Notes: generated by a model from the letters alone, not told the origin. A stretch of DNA of 8,314 nucleotides from an uncultured Lachnospiraceae bacterium (GCA_910588865.1 CAJUSJ010000125.1:1-8314); one strand, 5' to 3'. Shown: positions 1 to 6,755, numbered from the stretch's first letter. Translations and numbers: made by a program.

Positions 1-23
1 CTTAGGATGCCTTCCGACGACGT

Positions 24-50
24 GGCAGGTGCCGCGAAGCGGCGCGTGCC
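24..50. other. GC-rich hairpin upstream of the LarA-like gene
   Basis: Bases 24-35 pair with 39-50 around a GAA loop. The 12-position stem has one G-G mismatch and one G-T wobble. No T-run follows on the + strand, so it is not a classical terminator. It ends 7 nt before the A-rich ribosome binding site of the next gene, so it may be a leader structure, an end-of-gene structure from the unit before the window, or an intergenic repeat. Function is unknown. Confidence 0.4.
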
Positions 51-76
51 GATACTAAAAAAGGAGGAACTCTACA

Positions 77-1564
77 ATGAAAGTTTCATTTGAATACGGC
101 CAGGGCCTGATGACAGCCGAGCTGCCTGACAGCACCGACATTTTCATACCCGGACAGACTGTTCCGGATCCACCCAGTATCCCAGAGGATCAGATTGAGG
201 CGAAGACATTAGAATCCATCCGTAATCCCATGGGCATGGAGCCTCTTTCCCAGCTGGCCCACAAAGGCTCCAAGGTTACAATCATTTTCCCGGATATCGT
301 AAAGGGCGGCGTGCAGCCAACCTCCCACAGGAAGGTTTCTATTAAACTGATTTTAAACGAGCTGTACCAGGCCGGAGTGGAGAAAAAGGACATCCTTCTG
401 ATCTGTTCCAACGGCCTTCACCGCAGGAACACGGAGCCGGAACTGCGCCAGATCCTGGGGCCGGAGCTTTTTAACCAGTTCTGGTACACCCACCAGATCA
501 TCAACCACGACAGCGAAGACTACGACCACATGGTAGATTTAGGCACCACAGACCGGGGCGATCCGGTGCTGATGAACAAATATGTCTATGACAGCGATGT
601 GGCCATCCTCATCGGACACACCCAGGGCAATCCTTACGGCGGTTACTCCGGCGGTTACAAGCACTGCGCCACCGGAATCACTCACTGGCGTTCCATCGCT
701 TCCCATCATGTGCCCCAGGTAATGCACCGGGAAGACTTTACTCCGGTAAGCGGCAAGTCTTTGATGCGGACAAAATTTGACGAGATCGGCCAGCATATGG
801 AGAAATGCATGGGCAAGAAATTTTTCTGCTGCGACGCCGTGCTGGACACCTGCTCACGCCAGATCGAGATCAACAGCGGCTACGCCAAGGTAATGCAGCC
901 CCATTCCTGGATCACGGCTGACAAGCGTACCTATGTGCCGTGGGCAAAGAAAAAGTACGATGTGATGATCTTCGGCATGCCCCAGGCTTTTCACTACGGC
1001 AACGGCATGGGAACCAATCCCATCATGCTTATGCAGGCCATTTCCGCCCAGGTAATCCGCCACAAGAGAGTGATGAGCGACAACTGTGTCATCATCTGCT
1101 CCTCCATCTGCAACGGCTATTTCCACGACGAGCTGTGGCCCTACCTCCGGGAGATGTATGATATGTTCCAGAAAGATTACATGAACACTTTGCCGGATAT
1201 GAACCGCTACGGCGAGTATTTTGCCACCAACCAGGAGTATATCCGCAAGTACCGCTTCTGCAACGCCTTCCATCCCTTCCACGGCTTCTCCATGATCAGC
1301 TGCGCCCACATCGCGGAAATGAACACCTCGGCCATTTATCTGTGCGGTGCTGAGGCTCCCGGCTACGGGAGGGGCATGGGCTTAAAGACCAGGGCCACCA
1401 TTGAGGAAGCCTTAGAGGATGCCAAGAAGAAATTCGTAGGGCAAACCCCCAACATCCTGGCCCTGCCCCAGACCTTTAAACTCAGCGCTGTGCACCTGAT
1501 GATGGAGGGGGAGTCCCCCGAGGGACAGGGCCACAGAGACAGTGGGTGTATGGCCCACTGCTGA
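77..1564 (+). CDS. LarA-like (Lar_N/DUF2088) nickel-pincer 2-hydroxyacid racemase/epimerase homologue
   Basis: Cytoplasmic 495-residue protein of the lactate racemase superfamily, whose members racemise or epimerise 2-hydroxyacids with a nickel-pincer nucleotide (NPN) cofactor. The start is set by AAAAAAGGAGG at 57-67, 9 nt before ATG. Visible hallmarks are the NGLHRRNTEPELR segment (H115, matching catalytic H108 of L. plantarum LarA) and GGYSGGYK ending at K195 (the cofactor-bearing lysine, LarA K184). H211 lies 16 residues on, matching the nickel ligand H200. By-eye alignment suggests changes elsewhere: LarA R75 becomes K76, the second catalytic histidine H174 becomes N185 (with H181 nearby), and K298 becomes S323, while Q320 matches Q295. 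It is a little longer than typical LarA (about 425 residues) and has a Cys-rich stretch (C251, C252, C259). Substrate is therefore not predictable and lactate is unlikely. No larB/C/E cofactor genes are in view. It is probably co-transcribed with the sulfatase 35 nt downstream. Confidence 0.85.
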   Translation: MKVSFEYGQGLMTAELPDSTDIFIPGQTVPDPPSIPEDQIEAKTLESIRNPMGMEPLSQLAHKGSKVTIIFPDIVKGGVQPTSHRKVSIKLILNELYQAGVEKKDILLICSNGLHRRNTEPELRQILGPELFNQFWYTHQIINHDSEDYDHMVDLGTTDRGDPVLMNKYVYDSDVAILIGHTQGNPYGGYSGGYKHCATGITHWRSIASHHVPQVMHREDFTPVSGKSLMRTKFDEIGQHMEKCMGKKFFCCDAVLDTCSRQIEINSGYAKVMQPHSWITADKRTYVPWAKKKYDVMIFGMPQAFHYGNGMGTNPIMLMQAISAQVIRHKRVMSDNCVIICSSICNGYFHDELWPYLREMYDMFQKDYMNTLPDMNRYGEYFATNQEYIRKYRFCNAFHPFHGFSMISCAHIAEMNTSAIYLCGAEAPGYGRGMGLKTRATIEEALEDAKKKFVGQTPNILALPQTFKLSAVHLMMEGESPEGQGHRDSGCMAHC

Positions 1565-1599
1565 CAATATGAATTTTACAGGAAAGAGAGAGCGTATTT

Positions 1600-3278
1600 G
1601 TGGAGTCCAGACCAGTAAATGAGAAAAAACCTCACATTATTATTTTTAACCCAGACGAGATGAGAGCCGATACCCTGGCACACCTGGGAAATCCGGCGGC
1701 CATTACCCCCAACCTGGATCAGATGGCCAGAGAGGATGGAGTGTCCTTCCGCCATGCTTTCTGCCAGAATCCGGTGTGCGTGCCATCCAGGTGCAGTTTT
1801 TTTACCGGCCTTTACCCTCATGTAAATGGACACCGGACCATGAGTTATCTGCTGAGGCCCGGGGAGGACAGTTTGCTGAAAGAACTGAAAGAGGCAGGCT
1901 ATTATGTGTGGATGAACGACCGCAATGACCTGACCGCCGGGCAGTATGAGGGATGGACGGAGGAGCACGCTGACCGGATTTTTTACGGCGGCGGCAGGAA
2001 ACCAGCCCCGGGGCCGGTGGATCCCCATATCCGGGGGAGAGGGGGAGCAAGCATTATTACTCCCATTTTCGTGGGCAGTTAAGGACCGATGACCAGGGAC
2101 TTAATTACACTTTTGACGATGAGGCGGTGGATGAGGCGTGCCGTCTGATCAGGGAGTGGAAAGAGGACAGGCCTCTGTGTATTTTCCTGGGGCTTATGTA
2201 TCCCCACACCCCCTATCAGGTGGAGGAACCTTACTTTTCCGCCATTGACCGGAAGAAGCTTCCCCGGCGCATCCGTCCGGAGGATTGCGGCGGCAAACCC
2301 AGGATGGAGGAGATGATCCGCTCCTATCAGAATCTGGAGAGTTTTGATGAAAATGACTGGGACGAGCTGAGAGCAGTGTACCAGGGGATGTGCATGAAGG
2401 TGGATGAGCAGTTCGGCAGACTGCGGGACGCCATGAAAGAGGCGGGAATCTATGACAACAGTGTGATCTTTTTCTTCAGCGATCACGGGGATTACACCGG
2501 GGATTACACCGGGGATTACGGCCTGGTTGAGAAGGCCCAGAACTGCTTTGAGGACTGCCTTACCAGGGTTCCTTTTCTTATAAAGCCGCCTAAGGATTCC
2601 AAAGTCTCTCCCGGGATTCGGGACGGCCTGGTGGAGCTGGTAGACTTTTACGCCACGGCCATGGATTACGCGGGGGTCGCGCCTTCCCATACCCAGTTTG
2701 GCAGAAGCCTGCGGCATGCCCTAAAGGATCCTGACTGTGAACTCCGCCCCTGCGTGTTCTGCGAGGGCGGCAGGATGCCGGGGGAGGAACACTGCGACGA
2801 ATATCACGGGGAGAACGGCCAGGCGGCTGTGGAAAACAGCGAGTACTGGCCAAAACAGGTGTCCCAGAAAGAGGATTTGGCCCACGCCAAAGGTATCATG
2901 ATTCGAGATCAGCGTTACAAATACATCAGCAGAACCATGGGTTGTGATGAGCTGTATGACCTGAAAGAAGACCCGGGAGAGACTCACAACCGAATTGAAG
3001 ATCCCCGGCTGTCCGGGGAGCTTGCCAGGCTTCAGACCGCCATGCTGAAATGGCTTCAGTCCACGGCGGACATTGTGCCCTATGACATGGACCGGCGGTT
3101 TACCGCGGAAGGTATGTGGAGCCGGGTTCGGGACATGGTCCCTCCGGAATATGAGGCTGAGGTGAGGAAGAAGATACAAGAGGGGATACGGCTGGCACCT
3201 CTTGGGGAGTACTGCCGCAAGCTGACAGGAAAGAAAGCGGCGGCAGGCAAAGGAGTCCAAGGCGGTTCGCCAGAGTAA
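1600..3278 (+). pseudogene. Cys-type sulfatase (alkaline phosphatase superfamily), frameshifted
   Basis: Would hydrolyse a sulfate ester (substrate unknown) using a formylglycine made from Cys60 by an anaerobic sulfatase-maturating enzyme encoded elsewhere. No signal peptide, so probably cytoplasmic. The start is GTG at 1600 with a weak purine-rich site (AGGAAAGAGAG, 1580-1590). The first frame (1600-2082) carries the N-terminal metal motif NPDEMRAD (D19) and the signature C60-V-P-S-R64...TG. The rest is in another frame, where SKHYYSHFRGQLRTDDQG begins at 2046 and coding continues to TAA at 3278. It includes MYPHTPY, the metal-binding SDHGD (D295-H296 in joined numbering), LVEK and a C-terminal ELYDLKEDPGE. 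One missing G in either G5 run (2033-2037 or 2041-2045) explains the break; joined length would be 559 residues, normal for the family. An ATG at 2127 could give only a piece lacking the catalytic Cys. A 12-bp duplication lies beside the metal site. Could be a sequencing error. Confidence 0.85.
2487..2519 (+). repeat. 12-bp in-frame tandem duplication in the sulfatase
   Basis: The unit GGGGATTACACC occurs at 2487-2498 and 2499-2510, followed by a 9-base partial copy at 2511-2519. It encodes GDYT-GDYT-GDY directly after the metal-binding SDH. As I recall the family, relatives read SDHGDYTGDYGL, with one unit plus the partial. The extra unit would add four residues between metal-site D295-H296 and the conserved LVEK. 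Confidence 0.85.
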
Positions 3279-3280
3279 GA

Positions 3281-3318
3281 AAAAGCTTCCGGTTACATCA
3301 AATGGACCGGAAGCTTTT
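3281..3318 (+). terminator. Intrinsic terminator after the sulfatase
   Basis: Thirteen perfectly paired bases (AAAAGCTTCCGGT with ACCGGAAGCTTTT) around a 12-nt loop start 2 nt after the sulfatase stop codon. The stem ends in TTTT followed by ATAT. The A-run on the 5' side means it could also act in reverse. It closes the LarA-like/sulfatase unit. Confidence 0.85.
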
Positions 3319-3322
3319 ATAT

Positions 3323-3335
3323 GTTACTGTTTACA
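3323..3335 (+). repeat. GTTACTGTTYACA short repeat, copy 1
   Basis: GTTACTGTTTACA here matches GTTACTGTTCACA at 8133-8145 with one difference. Both copies are intergenic and in the same orientation. This may be a genome-wide intergenic motif, but two copies of 13 bases are weak evidence. Confidence 0.35.
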
Positions 3336-3381
3336 GCCTATTGCCGGCCACAGACAACTCTGCCATTAAAATAAGCCATCC

Positions 3382-3400
3382 TTCTACATTAATTGTAGAA
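3382..3400. promoter_or_regulatory. Inverted repeat TTCTACA-N5-TGTAGAA, possible operator
   Basis: Perfect 7+7 dyad with a 5-bp AT spacer, lying 27 bp upstream of the -35 box of the lipoprotein promoter. The size and symmetry suit a dimeric repressor or activator. The TACA/TGTA half sites resemble those of the BlaI/CopY group, but the spacing differs, so no regulator is assigned. Confidence 0.45.
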
Positions 3401-3426
3401 TAGACAGGCTGTTTTGGCATAATAGC

Positions 3427-3455
3427 TTGAAAGCCAATCACGGATATGGTATATA
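3427..3455 (+). promoter_or_regulatory. Sigma-A type promoter for the lipoprotein/membrane protein pair
   Basis: TTGAAA (3427-3432), an exact 17-bp spacer, then TATATA (3450-3455). Transcription would start near 3462, about 30 nt before the ATG at 3493. This argues against any start codon upstream of that ATG. Confidence 0.6.
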
Positions 3456-3492
3456 TAGAACCATGGAGGGCAGGGATTTGGGAACAATTCTT

Positions 3493-4047
3493 ATGAAAAA
3501 TAAATATTTTGTTGCTATTATGTATATTTGTTTATTCATGTCAGCGACAGGCTGTAATAGAAATGTGGAGGCCAACGCTCAATCAGAGGATAACGGGGAG
3601 ACGGCGGTTGCTTTATCAGAACATAATCAGGGAGGATATTCAAATCCAATAGATGCTTATTTTATTCCCCGTATTGACAACGCTTCCAGCGAGGCGGAAC
3701 GCAGGGAACTGCAGGATACCTACCGAGGTGTGTGGAAAACGGAGTTTGAAAATATAATGGTCTGGATGCGAGATAAATGTGTATATCAGGAGGATAAAGA
3801 TAATCTGTCCCTTTTTACAGAAAGCGTTGAGTCTCTGATTGAGACGACTCGCGCGATTCTGGTAACAGATTGGTTGGACGATTACAAGCGCCCCCCTGGC
3901 TCAGAAAGCAGAAACTTTTGGGGAAATGGGACCCGCAGCGCGTTGAATCAAAAAGAAGCTGAGATATATAGGGATGCGGGCATGAAATTGATTGATGATA
4001 CTTATCTTTTTGAGGAACGAGATTATTCATTAGAACATTATGAGTAA
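3493..4047 (+). CDS. Small secreted lipoprotein, possibly LprI/DUF1311-like
   Basis: A 184-residue precursor. The frame is open back to a TTG at 3427, but that TTG is also the -35 box of a good promoter. The ATG at 3493 gives a proper signal peptide: MKNKYF, a hydrophobic core, then ATGC with the lipidated Cys at residue 21. The -3 residue is Ala rather than the usual Leu, so the lipobox is slightly weak. The ribosome binding site is poor (GGGAA near 3480). The mature part is polar, with an acidic linker after the Cys, then a mostly helical-looking region containing W, DKC and GNGTRS...EAEIYRDA segments. These loosely resemble the LprI-like (DUF1311) lipoproteins, but I would not assign that firmly. 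Exported and anchored to the outer face of the membrane. It sits 62 nt before a membrane protein gene. Function unknown. Confidence 0.7.
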   Translation: MKNKYFVAIMYICLFMSATGCNRNVEANAQSEDNGETAVALSEHNQGGYSNPIDAYFIPRIDNASSEAERRELQDTYRGVWKTEFENIMVWMRDKCVYQEDKDNLSLFTESVESLIETTRAILVTDWLDDYKRPPGSESRNFWGNGTRSALNQKEAEIYRDAGMKLIDDTYLFEERDYSLEHYE

Positions 4048-4057
4048 GCCTTAACGC

Positions 4058-4074
4058 GCCCGGCAGCGGATGCG
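4058..4074 (+). repeat. GCCYGGCAG intergenic motif, copy 1
   Basis: GCCCGGCAG followed by CGGATGCG, in the gap after the lipoprotein stop. It nearly matches 4517-4537, where four extra bases (ACGG) separate the same two halves. Its GC-richness contrasts with the AT-rich genes on both sides. Confidence 0.4.
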
Positions 4075-4109
4075 CCGCCGCCCATGAAAGTTATGGCGAG
4101 ATTACTTTT

Positions 4110-4490
4110 ATGCTTGGTATTGCCGGGTTTTTTATAAGTATCATCTCAGGGATTATCTATGCCTTATGTACGAGAACGCTAAAATATACATGGATATTTG
4201 GATGTATCGCGGGATTTTGTTTTTTTACAGCAATTCACCATATTATTGTTTTGATGGGGTACGAGGATGTAACGGATCCGACTTACGAAGCATATAAGGA
4301 TTGGAATATCTATAATTTTATTCTGAGTGATGTAATTCACCTTTTTATCTGGTTGGGGATTGGAATACTGAACTACATGGTTTTTATCAAACGGAATAAG
4401 CTGCTTACACGTTTACTCACCCTGGGGGCAGGTGTATTGCTAATTTTAATGGTGTTTTTGGCGGTATTGTCGTCCGTGACTTCTATGTAG
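4110..4490 (+). CDS. Four-helix integral membrane protein of unknown function
   Basis: A 126-residue, very hydrophobic protein. Predicted membrane segments by eye are about residues 3-21, 28-50, 69-92 and 99-121, joined by a short basic loop (CTRTLK), an acidic outward-looking loop (GYEDVTDPTYEAYKDWN) and a basic loop (KRNK). No catalytic motif is visible and I do not recognise the family. The start is uncertain. ATG 4110 has only a weak GCGAG 9 nt upstream, and the frame stays open back to 4044 with plausible protein-like codons (SYGEITF) but no usable start, so the N-terminus may be truncated. No promoter is visible in the 62-nt gap, so it is probably read from the lipoprotein promoter. The pair may act together at the cell surface, which is inference from position only. 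Confidence 0.6.
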   Translation: MLGIAGFFISIISGIIYALCTRTLKYTWIFGCIAGFCFFTAIHHIIVLMGYEDVTDPTYEAYKDWNIYNFILSDVIHLFIWLGIGILNYMVFIKRNKLLTRLLTLGAGVLLILMVFLAVLSSVTSM

Positions 4491-4516
4491 TGTAGTCTTC
4501 CCTACTTGATTTATCA

Positions 4517-4537
4517 GCCCGGCAGACGGCGGATACG
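4517..4537 (+). repeat. GCCYGGCAG intergenic motif, copy 2
   Basis: GCCCGGCAG, then ACGG, then CGGATACG, lying 38 nt before the first methyltransferase. A shorter relative, GCCTGGCAG, lies at 5967-5975 before the second methyltransferase. Both are preceded by ATTTATCA. Confidence 0.4.
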
Positions 4538-4575
4538 AAAGACGATTTTAGAGAATTAGAGAGGGAGGACTGTCC

Positions 4576-5302
4576 ATGAATCAGATATATGACAATGAAA
4601 ATTTTTTCAGCCAGTATGCCCAGATGTCCCGGAGCCGGGAGGGGCTTTCGGCGGCAGGGGAGTGGCACCAGCTAAAGCCTCTGTTTCCGCCTCTTGGGGG
4701 CAGGAGCGTGCTGGATTTGGGGTGCGGTTATGGATGGCATTGCAGATTTTGTGAGGATCAGGGAGCCGGCCCCGTTCTGGGCATTGATTCCAGCCGGAAA
4801 ATGATCCAGGAGGCCGGAAGGCGGAGCCAGGGGAGGGCCATAGATTACCGGGTCTGTTCTGTGGAGGAGTATGAATTTCCAGAGAATACCTGGGATCTGG
4901 TGGTCTCTAATCTGGCACTGCATTACATAGAGGATCTGGATTTTGTGTTTGAAAAGGTTTACGCCACCTTGAAGGAGGGGGGGTACCTTTCTCTTTAATA
5001 TTGAGCATCCTGCCTTTACGGCAGGAGTGGGCCAGGACTGGATCTACACGGAGGAAGGGGAACCTGCCTGCTGGCCAATAGACGACTATTTTGTGCCAGG
5101 TAAGCGGAGCGCCTTGTTTTTGGGCTGCCAGGTGGAAAAGTACCATCACACCCTGACCCAGATTCTCATGGGATTACTGAACCAGGGATTTACCCTGGAG
5201 GCAGTGGAGGAGGCCCAGCCCCCAGAGGAGATGATGGGGATTCCGGGGATGGAGCAGGAAAAGCGCCGTCCTATGATGCTGCTGGTGAAGGCCAGGCGCT
5301 GA
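4576..5302 (+). pseudogene. Class I SAM-dependent methyltransferase, frameshifted at a G7 tract
   Basis: Rossmann-fold methyltransferase of the UbiE/BioC-like type; substrate unknown. The start is ATG 4576 with GGGAGG at 4563-4568. Motif I is VLDLGCGYG (residues 45-53), the acidic ribose-binding residue is D71 in GIDSS, and motif IV/post-I is the WDLVVSNLALHYIED segment. The frame ends prematurely at TAA 4996-4998, just after G7 (4977-4983). One frame over, GGTFLFNIEHPAFTAG continues smoothly and runs to TGA at 5302, including QDWIY and a C-terminal RPMMLLVKARR. Removing one G restores a 241-residue protein, a normal size for this group. The first 140 residues keep the SAM site but lack the last strands and substrate region, so the product as written is unlikely to work. 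Homopolymer sequencing error or slippage are both possible. Confidence 0.85.
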
Positions 5303-5308
5303 CAAGTG

Positions 5309-5332
5309 CGGGCCCCATAACGATTTGGCCCG
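5309..5332. other. CGGGCC/GGCCCG hairpin after the methyltransferase
   Basis: Six GC pairs around a 12-nt loop begin 7 nt after the stop codon. No T-run follows, so it is at best a weak transcription barrier or RNA end structure between two + strand genes. Confidence 0.3.
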
Positions 5333-5357
5333 GCTCTTCTGCCAAAGGAGGTATCAT

Positions 5358-5945
5358 TTGCTTTTTATTCAAGACATCTGTCTTTCCTGGGGTAAAAAAG
5401 AACGGGCTTCTGTCTATGCCAAAAGGCGTGCGGAATTTCCCATGGCGTATTCACTGCATAAGCTCTCTGGCCCGTTTCACGGAGATGTAATTGTTCATAG
5501 CTTAAATTTTCGGCAAAGAGGAACCATGTTTTGGCCTTCCCCCAGGAATGATGTACATGGTTTTCAATTCTATCGTTCTGTTGGGGATTTAAACCTGACC
5601 AATTTGTTCATTCAGCCAGAAGGGGAGAGCTATGAAGTGACGTTCTTTTATGATGAACATCGCGGCGGTCGGCCAGTTAGACGGGGCCATAACAAAGATT
5701 ATAATAATATAGATTCCCTGCTGTATCGTCATGATATTTTAAATGAAACCGTTTTTTCACTGAGGCCAGGGCAATATGGGCGGGTAATCTGGAATGAGCG
5801 AAAAATAGATTTTGACACAGGAGAATGGTACTATCAATTGCATGTCAGTAACTTATGGAGTTGCCTGGGAAAAATGCCAAAACAGGAGATTTTTTTGACC
5901 AGCAGGATAGATTTCGAATATAAACAAATGGCAGTATTATATTAG
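5358..5945 (+). CDS. Unrecognised 195-residue protein
   Basis: The start is TTG at 5358, chosen because a near-perfect AAAGGAGGT (5344-5352) lies 5-6 nt upstream. The frame is open to a TTG at 5325, but that one overlaps the preceding hairpin and has no site. There is no signal peptide or membrane segment. The sequence is rich in aromatic residues and alternating hydrophobic/polar stretches (SYEVTFFYDE, GEWYYQLHVSNLW, RIDFEYKQMAVLY), suggesting a mostly beta-strand fold, with a basic, glycine-rich turn HRGGRPVRRGHN in the middle. I do not recognise the family and assign no function. It lies between two methyltransferase genes, 55 nt after the first and 108 nt before the second, on the same strand. 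A binding or immunity-type protein is possible, but nothing in the sequence proves it. Confidence 0.65.
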   Translation: MLFIQDICLSWGKKERASVYAKRRAEFPMAYSLHKLSGPFHGDVIVHSLNFRQRGTMFWPSPRNDVHGFQFYRSVGDLNLTNLFIQPEGESYEVTFFYDEHRGGRPVRRGHNKDYNNIDSLLYRHDILNETVFSLRPGQYGRVIWNERKIDFDTGEWYYQLHVSNLWSCLGKMPKQEIFLTSRIDFEYKQMAVLY

Positions 5946-6012
5946 TTCTTTAGGTATTTATCATCAGCCTGGCAGTCAGGTGGTCTGTACAATAGAATTT
6001 GGAGGAAACGAT

Positions 6013-6057
6013 ATGGCTAATACGTTTGTGAATAAGCTCCAGAGGTTTTTGGCATGA
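6013..6057 (+). CDS. 14-codon ORF coupled to the downstream methyltransferase
   Basis: GGAGG at 6001-6005 sits 7 nt before ATG 6013. The peptide is MANTFVNKLQRFLA, and its TGA stop overlaps the next gene's start as ATGA (6054-6057). It could be a translated leader that couples ribosomes to the methyltransferase, or the remaining N-terminus of a truncated gene. There is no codon pattern typical of amino-acid attenuators. Confidence 0.4.
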   Translation: MANTFVNKLQRFLA

Positions 6058-6755
6058 AACCTTATTACAAAGCCTATGATGAGCGGTACAAGACAGCTCA
6101 TGGAAAAGGGGTAACCTGGCTGAGTGATAAAAGCACTCCTATAGTCATGGAGACGATCAGGAAATATAATTTTACCTCCACATCCCCCATGCTGGAAATC
6201 GGCTGCGGCGAGGGCAGGGATTCCAGGGCAGTGCTGGAGAAGGGCTATAATCTTCTGGCAACCGATGTTTCAGAGGAGGCGGTGGAATATTGCGGACAAG
6301 CTATGCCTTTGTACAGGGAGCGTTTTCAAGTCATGGACTGTCTCCGCGGCCAGGATCAGAGAACATACGATTTCATCTATTCTGTAGCGGTCCTTCACAT
6401 GCTTGTCCTTGACCAGCACAGAAATGGTTTTTATCGTTTCATCAGAGAGCATTTGACGGACCAGGGAATCGCCCTTGTCTGTACCATGGGCAACGGTATC
6501 CAGGAAATCCAGAGCGATATCAGCCGGGCCTTTGAGCTTCAGGAGAGAGCCCATGAGTCAGGCAGAATGAAAGTGGCAGGGACCTCGTGCCGGATGGTGT
6601 CATTTGAGACATTTGAGAGGGAAGTGATGATAAATGGACTTGAAATAGTGGAGAAAGGAATCACCGCGGCGGTGCCGGATTTCGACAGCCTTATGTTTGG
6701 GGTTTTGAGGCGAAAGGCAGGGAGCGGGGAATTCCCATTGACCACTGGTTCCTGA
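6054..6755 (+). CDS. Class I SAM-dependent methyltransferase
   Basis: A 233-residue cytosolic methyltransferase with an intact frame. Motif I is MLEIGCGEGRDSRAVLEKG (from residue 46), and D71 in ATDVS is the expected ribose-hydroxyl ligand. YDFIYSVAVLHML forms the motif IV region, and a C-terminal MFGVLRRK strand ends the fold. The GCGEGRDS...ATDVS arrangement resembles TehB/small-molecule methyltransferases; substrate unknown. The start is ATG 6054, with AGAGG (6041-6045) 8 nt upstream and translational overlap with the short ORF before it. The last dozen residues (GSGEFPLTTGS) look unlike a conserved tail and may be read-through into rearranged DNA. It is not a close copy of the broken methyltransferase upstream: the N-terminal segments and motif spacing differ. 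Confidence 0.85.
   Translation: MKPYYKAYDERYKTAHGKGVTWLSDKSTPIVMETIRKYNFTSTSPMLEIGCGEGRDSRAVLEKGYNLLATDVSEEAVEYCGQAMPLYRERFQVMDCLRGQDQRTYDFIYSVAVLHMLVLDQHRNGFYRFIREHLTDQGIALVCTMGNGIQEIQSDISRAFELQERAHESGRMKVAGTSCRMVSFETFEREVMINGLEIVEKGITAAVPDFDSLMFGVLRRKAGSGEFPLTTGS

Noticed and set aside
854..1309. Long minus-strand open frame inside the LarA-like gene
   Set aside because: It is antisense to a well-supported gene, has low-complexity V/A/H composition and no recognisable motif.
2079..3260. Long minus-strand open frames across the sulfatase
   Set aside because: The + strand carries conserved sulfatase motifs over the same stretch; the antisense frames are by-products of GC-rich codon use.
3427..3492. 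TTG 3427 as the lipoprotein start
   Set aside because: The TTG is the -35 box of a good promoter, has no ribosome binding site, and would bury the signal peptide 22 residues in.
4977..4998. Programmed frameshifting at the G7 tract
   Set aside because: No downstream structure or family precedent for a recoded methyltransferase; a simple G insertion is the easier explanation.
5309..5332. Terminator between the first methyltransferase and the next gene
   Set aside because: The stem is not followed by a T-run on either strand, so it is listed only as a hairpin.
5325..5357. TTG 5325 as the start of the 195-residue protein
   Set aside because: It overlaps a hairpin and lacks a ribosome binding site, while TTG 5358 has a near-perfect one.
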